Source: Heliocidaris erythrogramma (lineage: Eukaryota > Echinodermata > Echinoidea > Camarodonta > Echinometridae). Taken from it: a stretch of DNA of 64,000 nt. The notes below the pieces were generated by a model. It saw nothing but the letters and a program-made list of their open reading frames with translations. It was not told where the DNA came from and searched no databases. The position numbers and the translations under genes were made by a program. Shown here piece by piece: positions 35,080 to 45,563 of the stretch. The stretch covers positions 44,321,049 through 44,385,048 of the forward strand of contig CM046856.1 in NCBI GenBank assembly GCA_025617745.1, in the 5' to 3' direction. The number at the start of each line of letters is the position of its first letter. Position 1 is the stretch's first letter.

Positions 35080-35290
35080 CACGCAGGGGGTTCCGCGCCA
35101 GCCCTGATTGACTTTGCACGCGCTGCAGGAGGGGGTCCGATGGACTCTATAAAATGTTTTCCCGCTGCCCGCCGCGAGCCGTCTTCCGTCCCGACCGGTC
35201 GGCCTGGCCGCCTGCATGTGCAACGTCGCCTTCGCGTTGCACGACGACGTCGCCGCGTTGGTAGCAGGTGAGCGCAGGCGCAGATCCAGG
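35080..35290 (+). promoter_or_regulatory. GC-rich patch with TATA-like box and short start exon candidate
   Basis: A sharply GC- and CpG-rich stretch in A+T-rich DNA. It contains ctataaaatg at about 35149, an ATG at 35215 and a donor-like GCAG-gtgagc at about 35267. This arrangement resembles a promoter with a first coding exon. No downstream exon could be linked, and the following sequence is repeat. Confidence 0.25.
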
Positions 35291-35520
35291 ATTTCTTAGG
35301 GTGGGGGGGGGGGGGGGGGGGGGGGCAAATTTTAAATCATGTGAGCTACATATTGCTACATTAATGGTGACAAATGGCGTATCTGACGCTCGATCTCGGG
35401 GGGGGGGGGGGCTTTCACTCCCGCAGGAAGAACATTTTGAAATTTTTAAAGTCCATACAGATCATATTATAATGACTAAAGTTTCTAAATTCCGAAAGAA
35501 AATATTTACAATTTGACATC
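35280..35520 (+). repeat. Dispersed repeat with G-runs ('gcgcagatccaggatttc')
   Basis: Starts gcgcagatccaggatttctt and includes G-runs at about 35302-35325 and 35399-35411. The translated GADPGFLRVGGG phrase is a familiar signature of a dispersed repeat mis-annotated as protein in invertebrate genomes. Confidence 0.55.
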
Positions 35521-35935
35521 TATGATTTCGAGGGGCTACTTATTCATCTTTTGTTCGGTAATAACTAACGTCTGTTTCTGATGATGGTGTCATTATGGTC
35601 ATGTACGCTATTATAACTTCCTCGAAATCCGCCCTAAACACTGAGTTTCGTGAATCCTTATAAGCATGCGTCGGCTCTTGCAGGAAGCCAGGAGCCGTAC
35701 TAAGGGCTCATTACTGTGGCAAATCATTACTCCTCGGCGAAGATATCAAACAGTTATGTATCTGAAAAAACTGAAATGGCATATACTGTAAATCAAATTT
35801 CAAAAGGAACAGCACTAATATTTTTTGTGCAAACCAGTCATTAATTGTCGCACGAGATAATAAAGATAATATCGGACACGGTAATGGTATGATTCAAAAA
35901 ATAGACTTTATTGATATGCTCTATATGCATGATAT

Positions 35936-36060
35936 CTATTAAGGAAATCGCACCTGAAATTGCATCATGTGCACTATAAGTTCCAAACGCTTTCTTTCAT
36001 ACAGTAAAAGTACGAAAAAGTTCCACAAGCTGGTATGCATACTATTACACAAGATGTAAT
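35936..36060 (+). repeat. Direct duplication, first copy (partner at 38260-38370)
   Basis: The sequence 'aatcgcacctgaaattgcat' to 'gtatgcatactatt' recurs at 38260-38370 with about 85 percent identity by eye. The two copies bracket the pair of TTAA elements at 36275-38121. Confidence 0.75.
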
Positions 36061-36274
36061 AAAACAATAAGTGTAATTATAATGATACACTTACATGCCA
36101 AAGCATGATCATTATTGCGTTTCTTTGTGCCTGTAAAAGAATAATACTAATATAATATCCATGCAAAATTTTACTGTTAACATGAATATTTTGAAGAAAT
36201 GTTAAAATTTGATTTTCCACTATATATTGTTGAAAATAGGTGGAAATATCGTCAACAGCATCTAAACGTCTTAA

Positions 36275-37212
36275 AGGGAAATCCAACCTTGATTTTTTCT
36301 ATTGATATTCTATGAAGCGTAACTTCCTGATTAATTTGATACCAAATTTACCAAAATTGTACAGCTATGAAGAAAGTTATAGAATGTTTTAGATCTCACC
36401 AAACACTTCTTTCACCCGTCGTCTGCTGCACATGGGGGCCCGCCATTTTCCACGAATGACGTATCTGTGGACAACTGGCTAGTCTAGATTGTGTCCCTTT
36501 TTTATATTCTTTTATTTGGTTTATTCCCCTACCCTGCTCTTTCTCTACATGCATATCCCACACAGGGCGCAACTCTCCAGTAATCGCGCAATCCCCAATA
36601 TTGGGTAGAATTGCAAAGGACTCTTATTGTTCTTATTGATACGGAGACATAACAAAAAATGGGGGCAAGTTCTTTTATGTTTCTCTGAATACTTGTTCTT
36701 TAAATATTGCTCTGAATATTTAATTACATTGTTCACTTTTTGAAAAAGCGAGGCCACAAACCAGTAATTAATTCAGAGCACAATTGCCATTGTGTGTTGA
36801 AGTTGAAATTCCAGAACACCTTTTTAACCCAGAGTCATGAATCATTAATGACACTGGACCGCAAAAGGTTGGGAGAAACGACAGCTGCAAAACACAATGG
36901 CAATTGTTGTGTTCTGAATTAATTACTTATACACACAGAGTCGCGCTCTGTATGGGATATGCGTGTAGAGAAAGAGCAGCATAGGGGAATAAACCAAATA
37001 AAAAAAAAGAAAGATACGTCATTCGTGGACTAAGTCCACTGCAAACATAGAAAATGGCGGCCCCCATGCATGTGCAGCAGACGACGTGTTTGGGGGATCA
37101 TCATTCTATAACCTTCTTCATAGCTGTCAAATTCTGCTAAATTTGGTATCAAATTAACCAGCAAGTTACGCTTCATATAACATCGATATAAAAAATAAGG
37201 TTGGATTTCCCT
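36275..37212. mobile_element. TTAA element with long inverted repeats, AGGGAAATCC termini (938 bp)
   Basis: TTAA at 36271-36274 and 37213-37216. Inverted similarity extends inward for about 200 bp on each side (for example ggtatcaaattaaccagcaag near 37148 against the inverse near 36335; gcagcagacgacg near 37075 against the inverse near 36420). The right TTAA is shared with the next element. The central part is non-coding. Confidence 0.85.
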
Positions 37213-37216
37213 TTAA

Positions 37217-38121
37217 AGATCACATTACAAGAAAATCACAAATATGGCAATTAATGTATCACTAGAAACTGGGAAGCTTACAGATGGCAATCGTATAAGT
37301 TTTATGCCAACTGCGTAGCTGATGATTATAAAAACAACATAAATAAAAGCTCTTCTAAGCATCTGGAATATCGAGGATTCGCCAGAAATATAGCGATGTT
37401 TTGATGTCGTCACACTAGGGATCGATCCTGCTTAAGCAGACGACGTCCTATAATGAATGAACGTAATTGCAATGCAATTATTTATCAAATTATAAAGAGT
37501 TTGGTATATTTAAACATGACCTTATTTCACACCATTCTAAAAGGGAAAGTGAAACTGATTCTGATAACTAAAACCGTTTGATTGTAAATACACAGGAGAA
37601 GGGTCAATGATCAATGAAATAAACCCCATTTTCAAATTGAAAAGGCCTCCGAATAATAGCACGGATGGTGTTCGTTCCCTCTTGAAACGCCGAACATGCC
37701 CCGGTGCAAGCAGCTGAAAATACAATGGCGTCTTATTTTGTTTACAATCAAAATAATACCATACACGAAGTTAAGAGTGAGGCAACAGACTAACATTAAG
37801 ACTGACGCTAGTCAAGTAAGAGAAATAAGTGAAGAGGAGATGACAAAACAGGCACTGAAAAATGTGTAAGATGTTATGGGACATCGTCTGCTTAGACAGG
37901 ACTGGCCCCTGGTGTGTCGTCACACATCTCAGCAGCGTTCGAGGAGCTCTTCAGCTGCTATATCGGGGGCTGTATTTTACCGTTTTATAATTGATAATAA
38001 TCATTACTTCAAATGTTTCCAAGCGTTGAATTTGGATAACCTTGTTTAATTTATGCCATCTATGCAATAAAAAGTATTAAGCCAATATTTACTTTGATGG
38101 AATTTTCTTGTAATGTGATCT
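37217..38121 (-). mobile_element. TTAA transposon of the 932-bp family, copy 3 (905 bp)
   Basis: Ends AGATCACATTACAAG and CTTGTAATGTGATCT. Left TTAA at 37213-37216 (shared with the neighbour). The right-hand duplicate has become CTAA (38122-38125). The interior matches 3226-4157 inverted, with a short deletion near 37745. Confidence 0.87.
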
Positions 38122-38259
38122 CTAAGGATAACCGTTGACATGATTAAAACCAAAAGTGGTTGGCTTGTACATATTTGTATTACTGTATAAAAGGTTAAAC
38201 AAATGTTAAAATAAGAAGAGAGTATTCCAGTATTCCACAAGAATGGCAAGGCGTTTCAC

Positions 38260-38370
38260 TAAGAAAAATCGCACCTGAAATTGCATCATGTGCACTAAGT
38301 ACCAAACACTTTCTTTCATACAAGTACATAAAAAGTTCCACTGGCTAGTATGCTGTATGCATACTATTTC
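38260..38370 (+). repeat. Direct duplication, second copy
   Basis: See 35936-36060. The downstream border runs into unique DNA. Confidence 0.75.
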
Positions 38371-38540
38371 ATAATAGATATGACGTTCATACTTGATTTG
38401 ATACGCTTTTATTGAACGATGTTCAAGATGACAGCTAATAGCTGATACATGATGAATTATAAAAGCATAATTCAAATATACATAAGACAAGAATGATAAA
38501 AGATACACAGCAAAAGCAATACCCTTACAAAACAGCACTA

Positions 38541-39770
38541 TACCACAGAATGTACCACAGGAACGGTCCTGTGGTAACGTCCCAATTTACCACAGGAATA
38601 CCACAGGAATGGCTTAATATGTGGTAAAGGTTACCACAGAAGGGATTAGTATGTGGTATTAGATACCATAGAATTACCACAGACTACCACACACCAGTTA
38701 CCACACAGATTACCACACACCAGTTACCACACAGATTACCACACACCAGTTACCACACAGATTACCACACACCAGTTACCACACAGAATACCACACCAGT
38801 TACCACACACCGGTTACCGCACAGATTACCACACACCAGTTACCACACAGAATTACCACACCGGTTACCACACACCAGTTACCACACAGATTACAGATTA
38901 CATGCATATCATTAAATATTCCTGTCATATTTTGGGTGTGTAACACAAATATCACAGCCAGCCGTTTACACACAATCATCATAGTACACTGTACATGTAA
39001 ACTACCACAGGTGTACCTGTGGTTACATGTATTCCTGTGGTATTTTGGTGTTGACAATGTGTACCACAGGAATACAACAGGACCACAAGAATACATAACC
39101 AAGGAGATTTAGTTAAAATCTCTTTGACATACGGTAACACAATCATCTACTTATATTACCACACAAATATATGATAAAGTACGACAGGTGTACTGTGGTA
39201 ACAGATATTCCTGTAGTATTTCGGATGTTAACAATATGTACAACAGAAATACAACATCACAAGAATACCACAACTAGCAGTTGACATTACCACACAAGTA
39301 TATGGTGTGGTAATATGTATCCATGTGGTATTTTGGATGTACCACAGGAGCACAAAAAGACCACAAGAATACAACAGCCACCAGTTGACATTATCACACA
39401 ATTATATGCTAAGGTACCACAGGTGTACCTGTGGTAACCCTGTGTCAGCAAATATTCCTGTGGTATTTCGGATGTTAACAATATGTACCACAGGAATACA
39501 AGAGCACCACAGGAATACAACAGCTAGCAGGTGACATTACCACACAAGTATATTGTGTGGCAACTTGTATTCATGTGGTATTTCGGATGTACCACATGAG
39601 TACAACAGGACCACAAGAATACTACAGCCACCAGTTGACATTACCACACAGGTATATGGTAAAGTACCACAGGTGTACCTGTTAACAGCTGTGGTAACAT
39701 ATATTCCTGTGGTATTTTGTGTGGTAAAGACAAGTACCACAGAGAATACCACAGGACATTTTTGTAAGGG
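38541..39770. repeat. 'taccacagg' tandem and palindromic repeat field
   Basis: First (38670-38895) short units of ttaccacacaccag/ttaccacacagat repeated about a dozen times. Then longer units of roughly 185-245 bp (starting near 38995, 39178, 39413 and 39660), each with the palindrome accacaggtgtacctgtggt or variants, tattcctgtggtattt, and taccacaggaataca. Open frames on both strands are compositional. Confidence 0.9.
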
Positions 39771-40650
39771 TAGGCCTTGTAATCTAGCCAAAAGTGGGAG
39801 TTATAAACTGAGGCAGACTCAGAGACCCTAGATCGAGTCTGAGTCACGTCTTTTAGATGGTGATATTAAAGGTCGGTCCCAGACGTAATCATATCTGATT
39901 GATACACGTCTGTAAAAAAAACAATTCAACATTTCAAAATAGATAAATAAACAATGTGAGGTCATTCAACTGCATCAAACGACTAGGAAGACAATGTGAT
40001 TAAATTTTGAAGTAGGTCAAAACTGAAGGGTCACAGAGGCCAAGTTATTATGAAATTACATCGCGATATCTTAAAAAAAAAGAAAGGGCGCAGGAATAAC
40101 AGGCAGTCGCCTGTAATCCAGCAAATAGTGAAGGTCATAAACCGATTCGACTCGGAGGACATTGTACCAGGGAAAAAAATACACGAGGGCTAAAGGCAAT
40201 TCACCCCCCCCCCCAAAAAAAAAATGTAAACAAAGAAATAGCCCTCGCTGCAAAAGAGCCCCATAAATTGCTATTAGGTTCAATACAAAATGGAATTTGG
40301 AATGAAAAGAACAGATCCCTTTCCCGTCTCACTCTTTCTCTCTCTATCGTTTTGGTGGGGGGGGGGGGGGGGGGGGGGGAGGCCCGATTTTTCCCCTTAA
40401 AGAAATATCTTTATTAAATATTGCTTTTGACTTTGCAATACTTCATAAACACATTAATAACAACAAAATACTGCAAATAATAGAATTAAAAAACAAACCA
40501 TTTTAATTATACAGCACATAAAATTATAGCAAAACTAGTTTACAGCAAAATTATGTTCATCCATCTGTTATCAGATGAGATGAAATTGTTATTCTTAAAT
40601 TTTAACATATAGATATTCAGAATGGTAATGCCATTGATAAGCACTTAAAT
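39771..40650. other. Unassigned DNA with C/A and G runs
   Basis: No supported gene. C(n)A(n) at about 40204-40225 and a G-run of about 22 at 40358-40379. Confidence 0.45.
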
Positions 40651-40989
40651 TACTTTATTGATAGTAAGCTTTTTTTTTTCATTTCCAGGAAACTTACATC
40701 CCTTCTGTTCTTTTCTTTTCTTATTCCTCCGCGTTTTCCTTCCTTTTATATCCTCTTTTTTCCTTTCCCTTTCACCCTGCTCTGTTTTTCCTTTTTTTTT
40801 GGGGGGGGGGGGGGGGGGATGGGGAGATGAGACAACGTGGGAGCAAGGCCCTTTCGGCCTCCGGTCTCCTTTCCCCTTCCCCTTTTCCTTTTTCTTCTCC
40901 CTTTTTCCCCCCTTTCTCTCATCTATCCCTTTTCCTTCCTTCTCCCTTTTTTATGGAGGGGGGGGGGGGGGTGGAACCGTGGAAGGCCC

Positions 40990-42242
40990 TTTTGGCGCCC
41001 GGCATCCTTCTTCGCATTTCCCTTTGTTTACCACCACTGCATCCGGTGGATTGGGATCCGGTTCCTTTTCTCAGGTATCCGGCTCATTGTGTTTGGGTTC
41101 CAACACACAGGAGTCTTGCCGCCCCACTTCGGGCGTCTCCCGACCACGTTCAGCTTTTGATCGTCCGGTCGGGGCTCCTCCCATTCCAGCGGCACTTGGT
41201 GCTCCGCCTGGGGAGGAATCCTGGGACTGCCTAAACCGTCCTTCTTGGGATCAGGTTTCCCAGTCTGGATTTTCGGAGGATGATGCCTCTTCGCAGGTTG
41301 AGATTACACCCCAGACCAGTCGGTCCTTGGCGGTAGATACTCAAGCCCTGCTGGAGAAATATCTTCCCGACACCTTTTTGCGGAGTCGGGCCGATTCGGG
41401 ACATCCGTCTCTCCTTTTTCAAGGTGAGCGTCCCTCCAAGGGCATCCCTCTTACGGAGGACTTTAAGCGAGTCTACAATGACTTCGCCTCACAGCCTCTT
41501 TCATTTCTTGGTAGGGCCCATCCCTCGGCCAGGGAATTCACCTTCTCTCAACAGGACACTCTCGATTATTTTACGAGAAAGTCTTGTTCCAGTGACCTCC
41601 TACATGTAGGTGGAAGGCTTGGTGTTAACTTTAAGAGTGCACCTTACGCCATAATGGAGAAGTTCCCGTCCTTGATGGAAGCTCATTCCAGGACTGGCCT
41701 GAGGCTGACTGCCTACTTGGGTACGCTCCTTTCCCTTCGCGCTAGGAGCCAGGAACTCGAGATGTCCGACTCGGACATCCTGTTGCTAGACGAAGCCCTC
41801 TTGTCCTTGACAGGCTCGTTGTGGTCGGAACTGTCTGTGACGACAGCATTAGCCACCAATGCCAGGAGGAAACTTGCACTTTCCTCTCTGGGCATTGCGG
41901 AGGCAGACATACCTGCCCTCCTGGCCAGTGTTCCGCACTCCGGCCAACACCTTTGGAGGTAAGGTGTCTGATGTGATTCAACTTGAGGTTGATTCACGCA
42001 AGCAGGCGACGGAACTTCTGAAACGCCTTAAGTCCTCGGCTCCTAAGCCGCAGGCCCAGGCTAATTTTCCGCCTCCTAGGCGCGGTGGCACTTCCAGCTA
42101 TCAAGCCACTCGTGCACCGCAAGTCCAGCCCAGTGCCCCACGCACACAGGGGGCCAGGGCGGAGCCTTCTCCTCGAGGTAGGAGAAGGCATCGAAGTCGC
42201 GGTCGGGGCCGTGGTTCGGCCCGCGATTCGCGGCGAGTTTGA
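40990..42242 (+). pseudogene. DIRS gag-like ORF, one frameshift
   Basis: The reading frame ending at 41962 covers about 320 credible residues (EKYLPDTFLRSRADSG, QPLSFLGRAHPSAREF, VGGRLGVNFKSAPYAI, MEAHSRTGLRLTAYLGTLLSLRARSQE). Near 41945 the coding moves to another frame, continuing through KVSDVIQLEVDSRKQATELLKRLK to a basic Arg/Gly/Pro-rich tail (RGRRRHRSRGRGRGSARDSRR) that stops at 42240-42242. A basic tail fits nucleic-acid binding by a gag protein. The upstream Phe/Pro-rich 110 residues come from T/C and G runs and are probably not coding. The tail overlaps the RT frame, as is usual in DIRS elements. Confidence 0.72.
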
Positions 42243-43390
42243 GGGTGCGCCCCGAGCGTTGGAGGAGAGGGTTGGCGGCCGTCTTCAGCACTTTCTTCCC
42301 GCCTGGGAAGAAATTACCGACGACAAATTCGTGCTCTCCATCGTGCGAGGAGGCTTCTGCATAAGACTCGCAGAGCCCCTCCCACACGGAGCCATCCGCC
42401 GCAACCCTCCTACACTATCGCCCCCTTTTCTAGAGCACATCTCCACCGAGATTCAAGAGCTGCTGGAAAAGGGCGCGATCGAAAGGGTAAGAGACCACCC
42501 CCATCTGTGTCTCTCCCCTATCTTTATAATTCCCAAACGCTCGGGGAAGCTCAGAATGATCTTGAATATGAAGGTCATAAATACCTTCATACCAAGAGAG
42601 CGTTTCCGCATGGAAACCTTGGCCTCGATTCTTCCGGCGATCAGACCGTCAGATGTGGCCATTTCGGTAGACTTGAAAGATGCTTACTTTCACATACCGA
42701 TACACCCTTCTTCAAGGGACCTTCTAGGTTTCTCCTTTCAAGGCGAAACCTTCCGGTTCAAGGCCTTACCTTTCGGCCTGAAACCGGCTCCTCGAGTTTT
42801 TACTCGAGTAGTCTCTGCCCTAGCCGCTTTCCTCAGGTATCGCGGTCTGAGACTTTTCACTTACCTGGACGACTGGCTCCTGGTGGCGAGCTCTGTGTCC
42901 GTCCTTCAGTCACACATGGACCTACTTCTCCGTACTACACAAGAAGTAGGATTCATAGTCAACTGGGACAAGTCGGAGTTGACTCCTACCCCGCAGACCC
43001 ATTTACCTGGGTGCGGAAATAGACATCGTGAACCAACTTGCCCGCCCCAGTCGGCAGACAGTTCAGGCAATTGTCTTACTAGCTCGATATCTTCGTCTCT
43101 TACGTCGAGTTCGGGCAGGCGATGTCTCCAGTTCTTGGGCCACTTATGGAGCCTTGTGGATGTCCTCAAAGACTGTCGGCTTCATATGAGGCCTTTCCAA
43201 CTTCATCTTCTGAAGTTTTTCAAGCCCAGTGTAGACTCGCTCAAGGTGTGGATTCCTCTCACCACGGAAATCAAACGCCTGCTTATCCCCTGGTCGAAAG
43301 AGTCGTTCCTTCTTCAGGGCAAGTCTCTCCGCACGCCCCTTCCGTCAGTCACCATCTCGACGGATGCCTCCCTGCTGGGGTGGGGCGGCC
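42085..43390 (+). pseudogene. DIRS reverse transcriptase and start of RNase H
   Basis: Motifs in order: EIQELLEKGAIERV and SPIFIIPKRSGKLRMILNMK (fingers), VAISVDLKDAYFHIPIHPSS (first catalytic Asp, about 42655-42715), FRFKALPFGLKPAPRVFTRV (LPFGL), LFTYLDDWLLVAS (YLDD, about 42860), then NWDKSEL. Near 43005 the frame shifts (YLGAEIDIVNQLARP continues in the next frame to about 43170). It then returns, giving QLHLLKFFKP and VTISTDASLLGWGGH (RNase H start, TDAS, about 43350-43390). Two to three single-base shifts indicate an inactive copy or sequencing errors in a GC-rich tract. Confidence 0.88.
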
Positions 43391-43391
43391 A

Positions 43392-45173
43392 TTGTTCGGA
43401 CCAGGTGGTCTCGGGGACTGGTCACACCTGTGCACCTTGCCCCACATCAATGTATTGGAGTTGATGGCAGTCTTTATGTCTCTCCGCCATTTCGAGAACA
43501 TGATTGTAGGTCGCTCCGTCCTGATTTTGACGGACAACACCACTGTTGCTGCCTACATCAACAGACAGGGCGGGACTCGTTCCACTACCCTGAACGATCT
43601 AACCGCCAAACTTTGGAAGTGGTGTCGGTCTCACCGAGTGATTCCGATCGCCTCCTATGTTCCCGGGCGGGACAATCTGATTGCAGATTTTCTGTCCCGG
43701 GGCATGTGTCTCCCCTCCGAGTGGTCGCTGAATCAAGAGGTCTTCGACTACCTCAGTTCAGTCTGCGCCCCTCTGGAGATAGACCTGTTTGCGACAGCTC
43801 TCAATCATCGCCTCCCGAGATACTGCTCTCGAGTGCGAGATCCGGAAGCTTGGGCCCTCGATGCGTTCTCCCTTCAGTGGAAGAACTTCCGGGGTTACGC
43901 CTTTCCGCCGGTCTCCTTAATTCCTCAGGTCCTGGGGAAGATTCAGGAGGATCAGGCGTGGGTTCTGCTCATAGCACCTTGCTGGCCGAGGAGACCTTGG
44001 TTTCCTCTTCTTCTGTCTCCTGCTGGACGGTCGGCCTCTCTCCCTTCCCCGGAGAGCAGACCTCATAGCTCAGCCCCTATCGGGGATCCTCCACCATCGC
44101 CCGGCGGCTCTACATTTGACTGCCTGGCCTCTATCGGGGAGGATGCGAGGACGGCAGGACTCTCAGAGAGAGCCTCCCAGTTTATAGTCCAGAGCAGAAG
44201 AGATTCTACCCGGGCTGTTTACAACTCGAGGTTAGAAGCCTTCCATGCTTGGTGTGGGGAGAAGGGATTTTCTTCCCGTTCTGCCCCGGTGGGTGCTATT
44301 GCGGATTTCCTTATCGCCCTTTTCGATAAGGGCAGGTCCCTCTCTACCATTCGTGGTTACCGGTCCGCTATTGCAGCGGTTCACCTTGGTTTTTCTGATG
44401 GTTCGGGAGTTTCACACTCTCCCTTCTTGACTCATTTGCTGAGGTCGTTCTTTTTGAAACGGCCAGCAAATCGCCAGTTGACTCCTGCGTGGAGCCTTCT
44501 CTTGGTTTTGGACGCCTTGGCCAAACCGCCCTTTGAGCCGTTGTGCAAAGCGTCGTTACACCATCTCTCGATTAAGACTGCCTTTCTCGTCGCTATTGCT
44601 TCTGGGCAGAGGAGAAGCACTATTCAGGCTCTCTCTACGGCGCCCGGACATGTCAGATGGGAAAGGCAAGGTGTACGTCTTGTCCCTCGACCTTCGTTTA
44701 TTGCTAAGAATCAGACGGATTCTTCTGGCTCAATCGAAGTGTTCTTGAGTCCTCTATCAGAATTCTCTTCTGTCAAGGAGGATAAATCTTGGTGCCCTGT
44801 TAGGGCTCTCAAATGGTACTTGGATAGGACTAAGGTTTTTCGTAAGGATGATCAGCTCTTTCTCATTTCCCGTCACCCTTATTCCCCAGCATCACGGGAG
44901 ACTATCTCCCGTTGGATTGTCGAGGCTATCCAAGCTGCGGGTTCGGAGGCTCTCCTGTCTGAGAATCCTCCAAGAGCGCATGATACTAGGAGTGTTTCTA
45001 CCTCCTGGGCGCTTTTTCAGGGTCTTCCTTTGGAAGACATTTTGAGGGCCGCCTTTTGGCGTTCCCCTACTTCCTTCACATCCTTCTATCTTAAGGATGT
45101 TCCTTCGGGTGAGGTTAGATTTGCAACCTCTGGGTTGAGAGCTGCTTCGTCGTCTCTTTCTGCCCCGCGTTAG
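43392..45173 (+). pseudogene. DIRS RNase H plus tyrosine recombinase
   Basis: The frame ending TAG at 45171-45173 carries RNase H blocks INVLELMAVFMSLRHF, VLILTDNTTVAAYINRQGG (TDN) and GRDNLIADFLSR (to about 43720), then EIDLFATALNHRLPRYCSR, then a recombinase: SAM-like N-domain (SRRDSTRAVYNSRLEAFHAWC, GRSLSTIRGYRSAIAAVH), catalytic core with GQRRSTIQAL (first Arg, about 44610), HDTR (His-x-x-Arg, about 44980) and FWRSPTSFTSFYLKD (terminal Tyr, about 45080). These are the R-H-R-Y residues of the family, all present. The recombinase integrates circular cDNA in DIRS elements. This portion is uninterrupted. Its N-terminal 90 residues (43122-43391) lie in a frame overlapping RT and are not the real start. 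Confidence 0.9.
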
Positions 45174-45255
45174 TTCCTCCCGTCCTGGGACATGCCACCC
45201 GGGTTTTTATCCGTGCTATTCTAGCAAATAGGTAGATACATCGATTTATTGCTGT

Positions 45256-45563
45256 AAATCAAGAAAATTATAACTAATTTTGTTATTTACTAGATAAATC
45301 TATGTATCTACCTATGTCCCTCCCTCCAGCCCCTCTCCTTGTCTGACATCATGTCCTAGATCTGTCTCTGACTGCTCGGAAGAGGAAGAGTATGGCGGTG
45401 GCGCGATTGGATTGGTGGACGGGGAGTACGCGCGCGCGGGCAGGGGCTGCGCGTTTAAGACTTAGTTTTTCTCGAATGACGGCATAGTTTGGGAAACTAG
45501 CACATAGGTAGATACATAGATTTATCTAGTAAATAACAAAATTAGTTATAATTTTCTTGATTT
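45256..45563. repeat. DIRS 3' exact 62-bp inverted repeat (arms 45256-45317 and 45502-45563)
   Basis: The arm ending ctatgtatctacctatgt is the exact reverse complement of the arm starting acataggtagatacatag across all 62 bases, with a 184-bp spacer. A third, partial inverted arm (ggtagatacatcgatttat, 45230-45248) precedes it and can pair with the end of the first arm. Confidence 0.95.

Larger units (their letters stand above)
40658..45563 (+). mobile_element. DIRS-type (tyrosine recombinase) retrotransposon
   Basis: GC-rich block standing out from A+T-rich flanks, with gag-like, RT, RNase H and tyrosine recombinase regions in the order of DIRS-group elements and no integrase or protease. No methyltransferase is visible between RNase H and recombinase, more like PAT or Ngaro-type members. 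The 3' end has an exact 62-bp inverted repeat (45256-45317 and 45502-45563). I find no copy of it at the left, so the 5' end is either truncated or built differently. Left border not determined; 40658-40990 is low-complexity. Confidence 0.88.

Noticed and set aside
40658..40990. N-terminal Phe/Pro/Gly-rich part of the long frame upstream of DIRS gag
   Set aside because: It is a translation of pyrimidine and G runs; credible gag sequence begins later.
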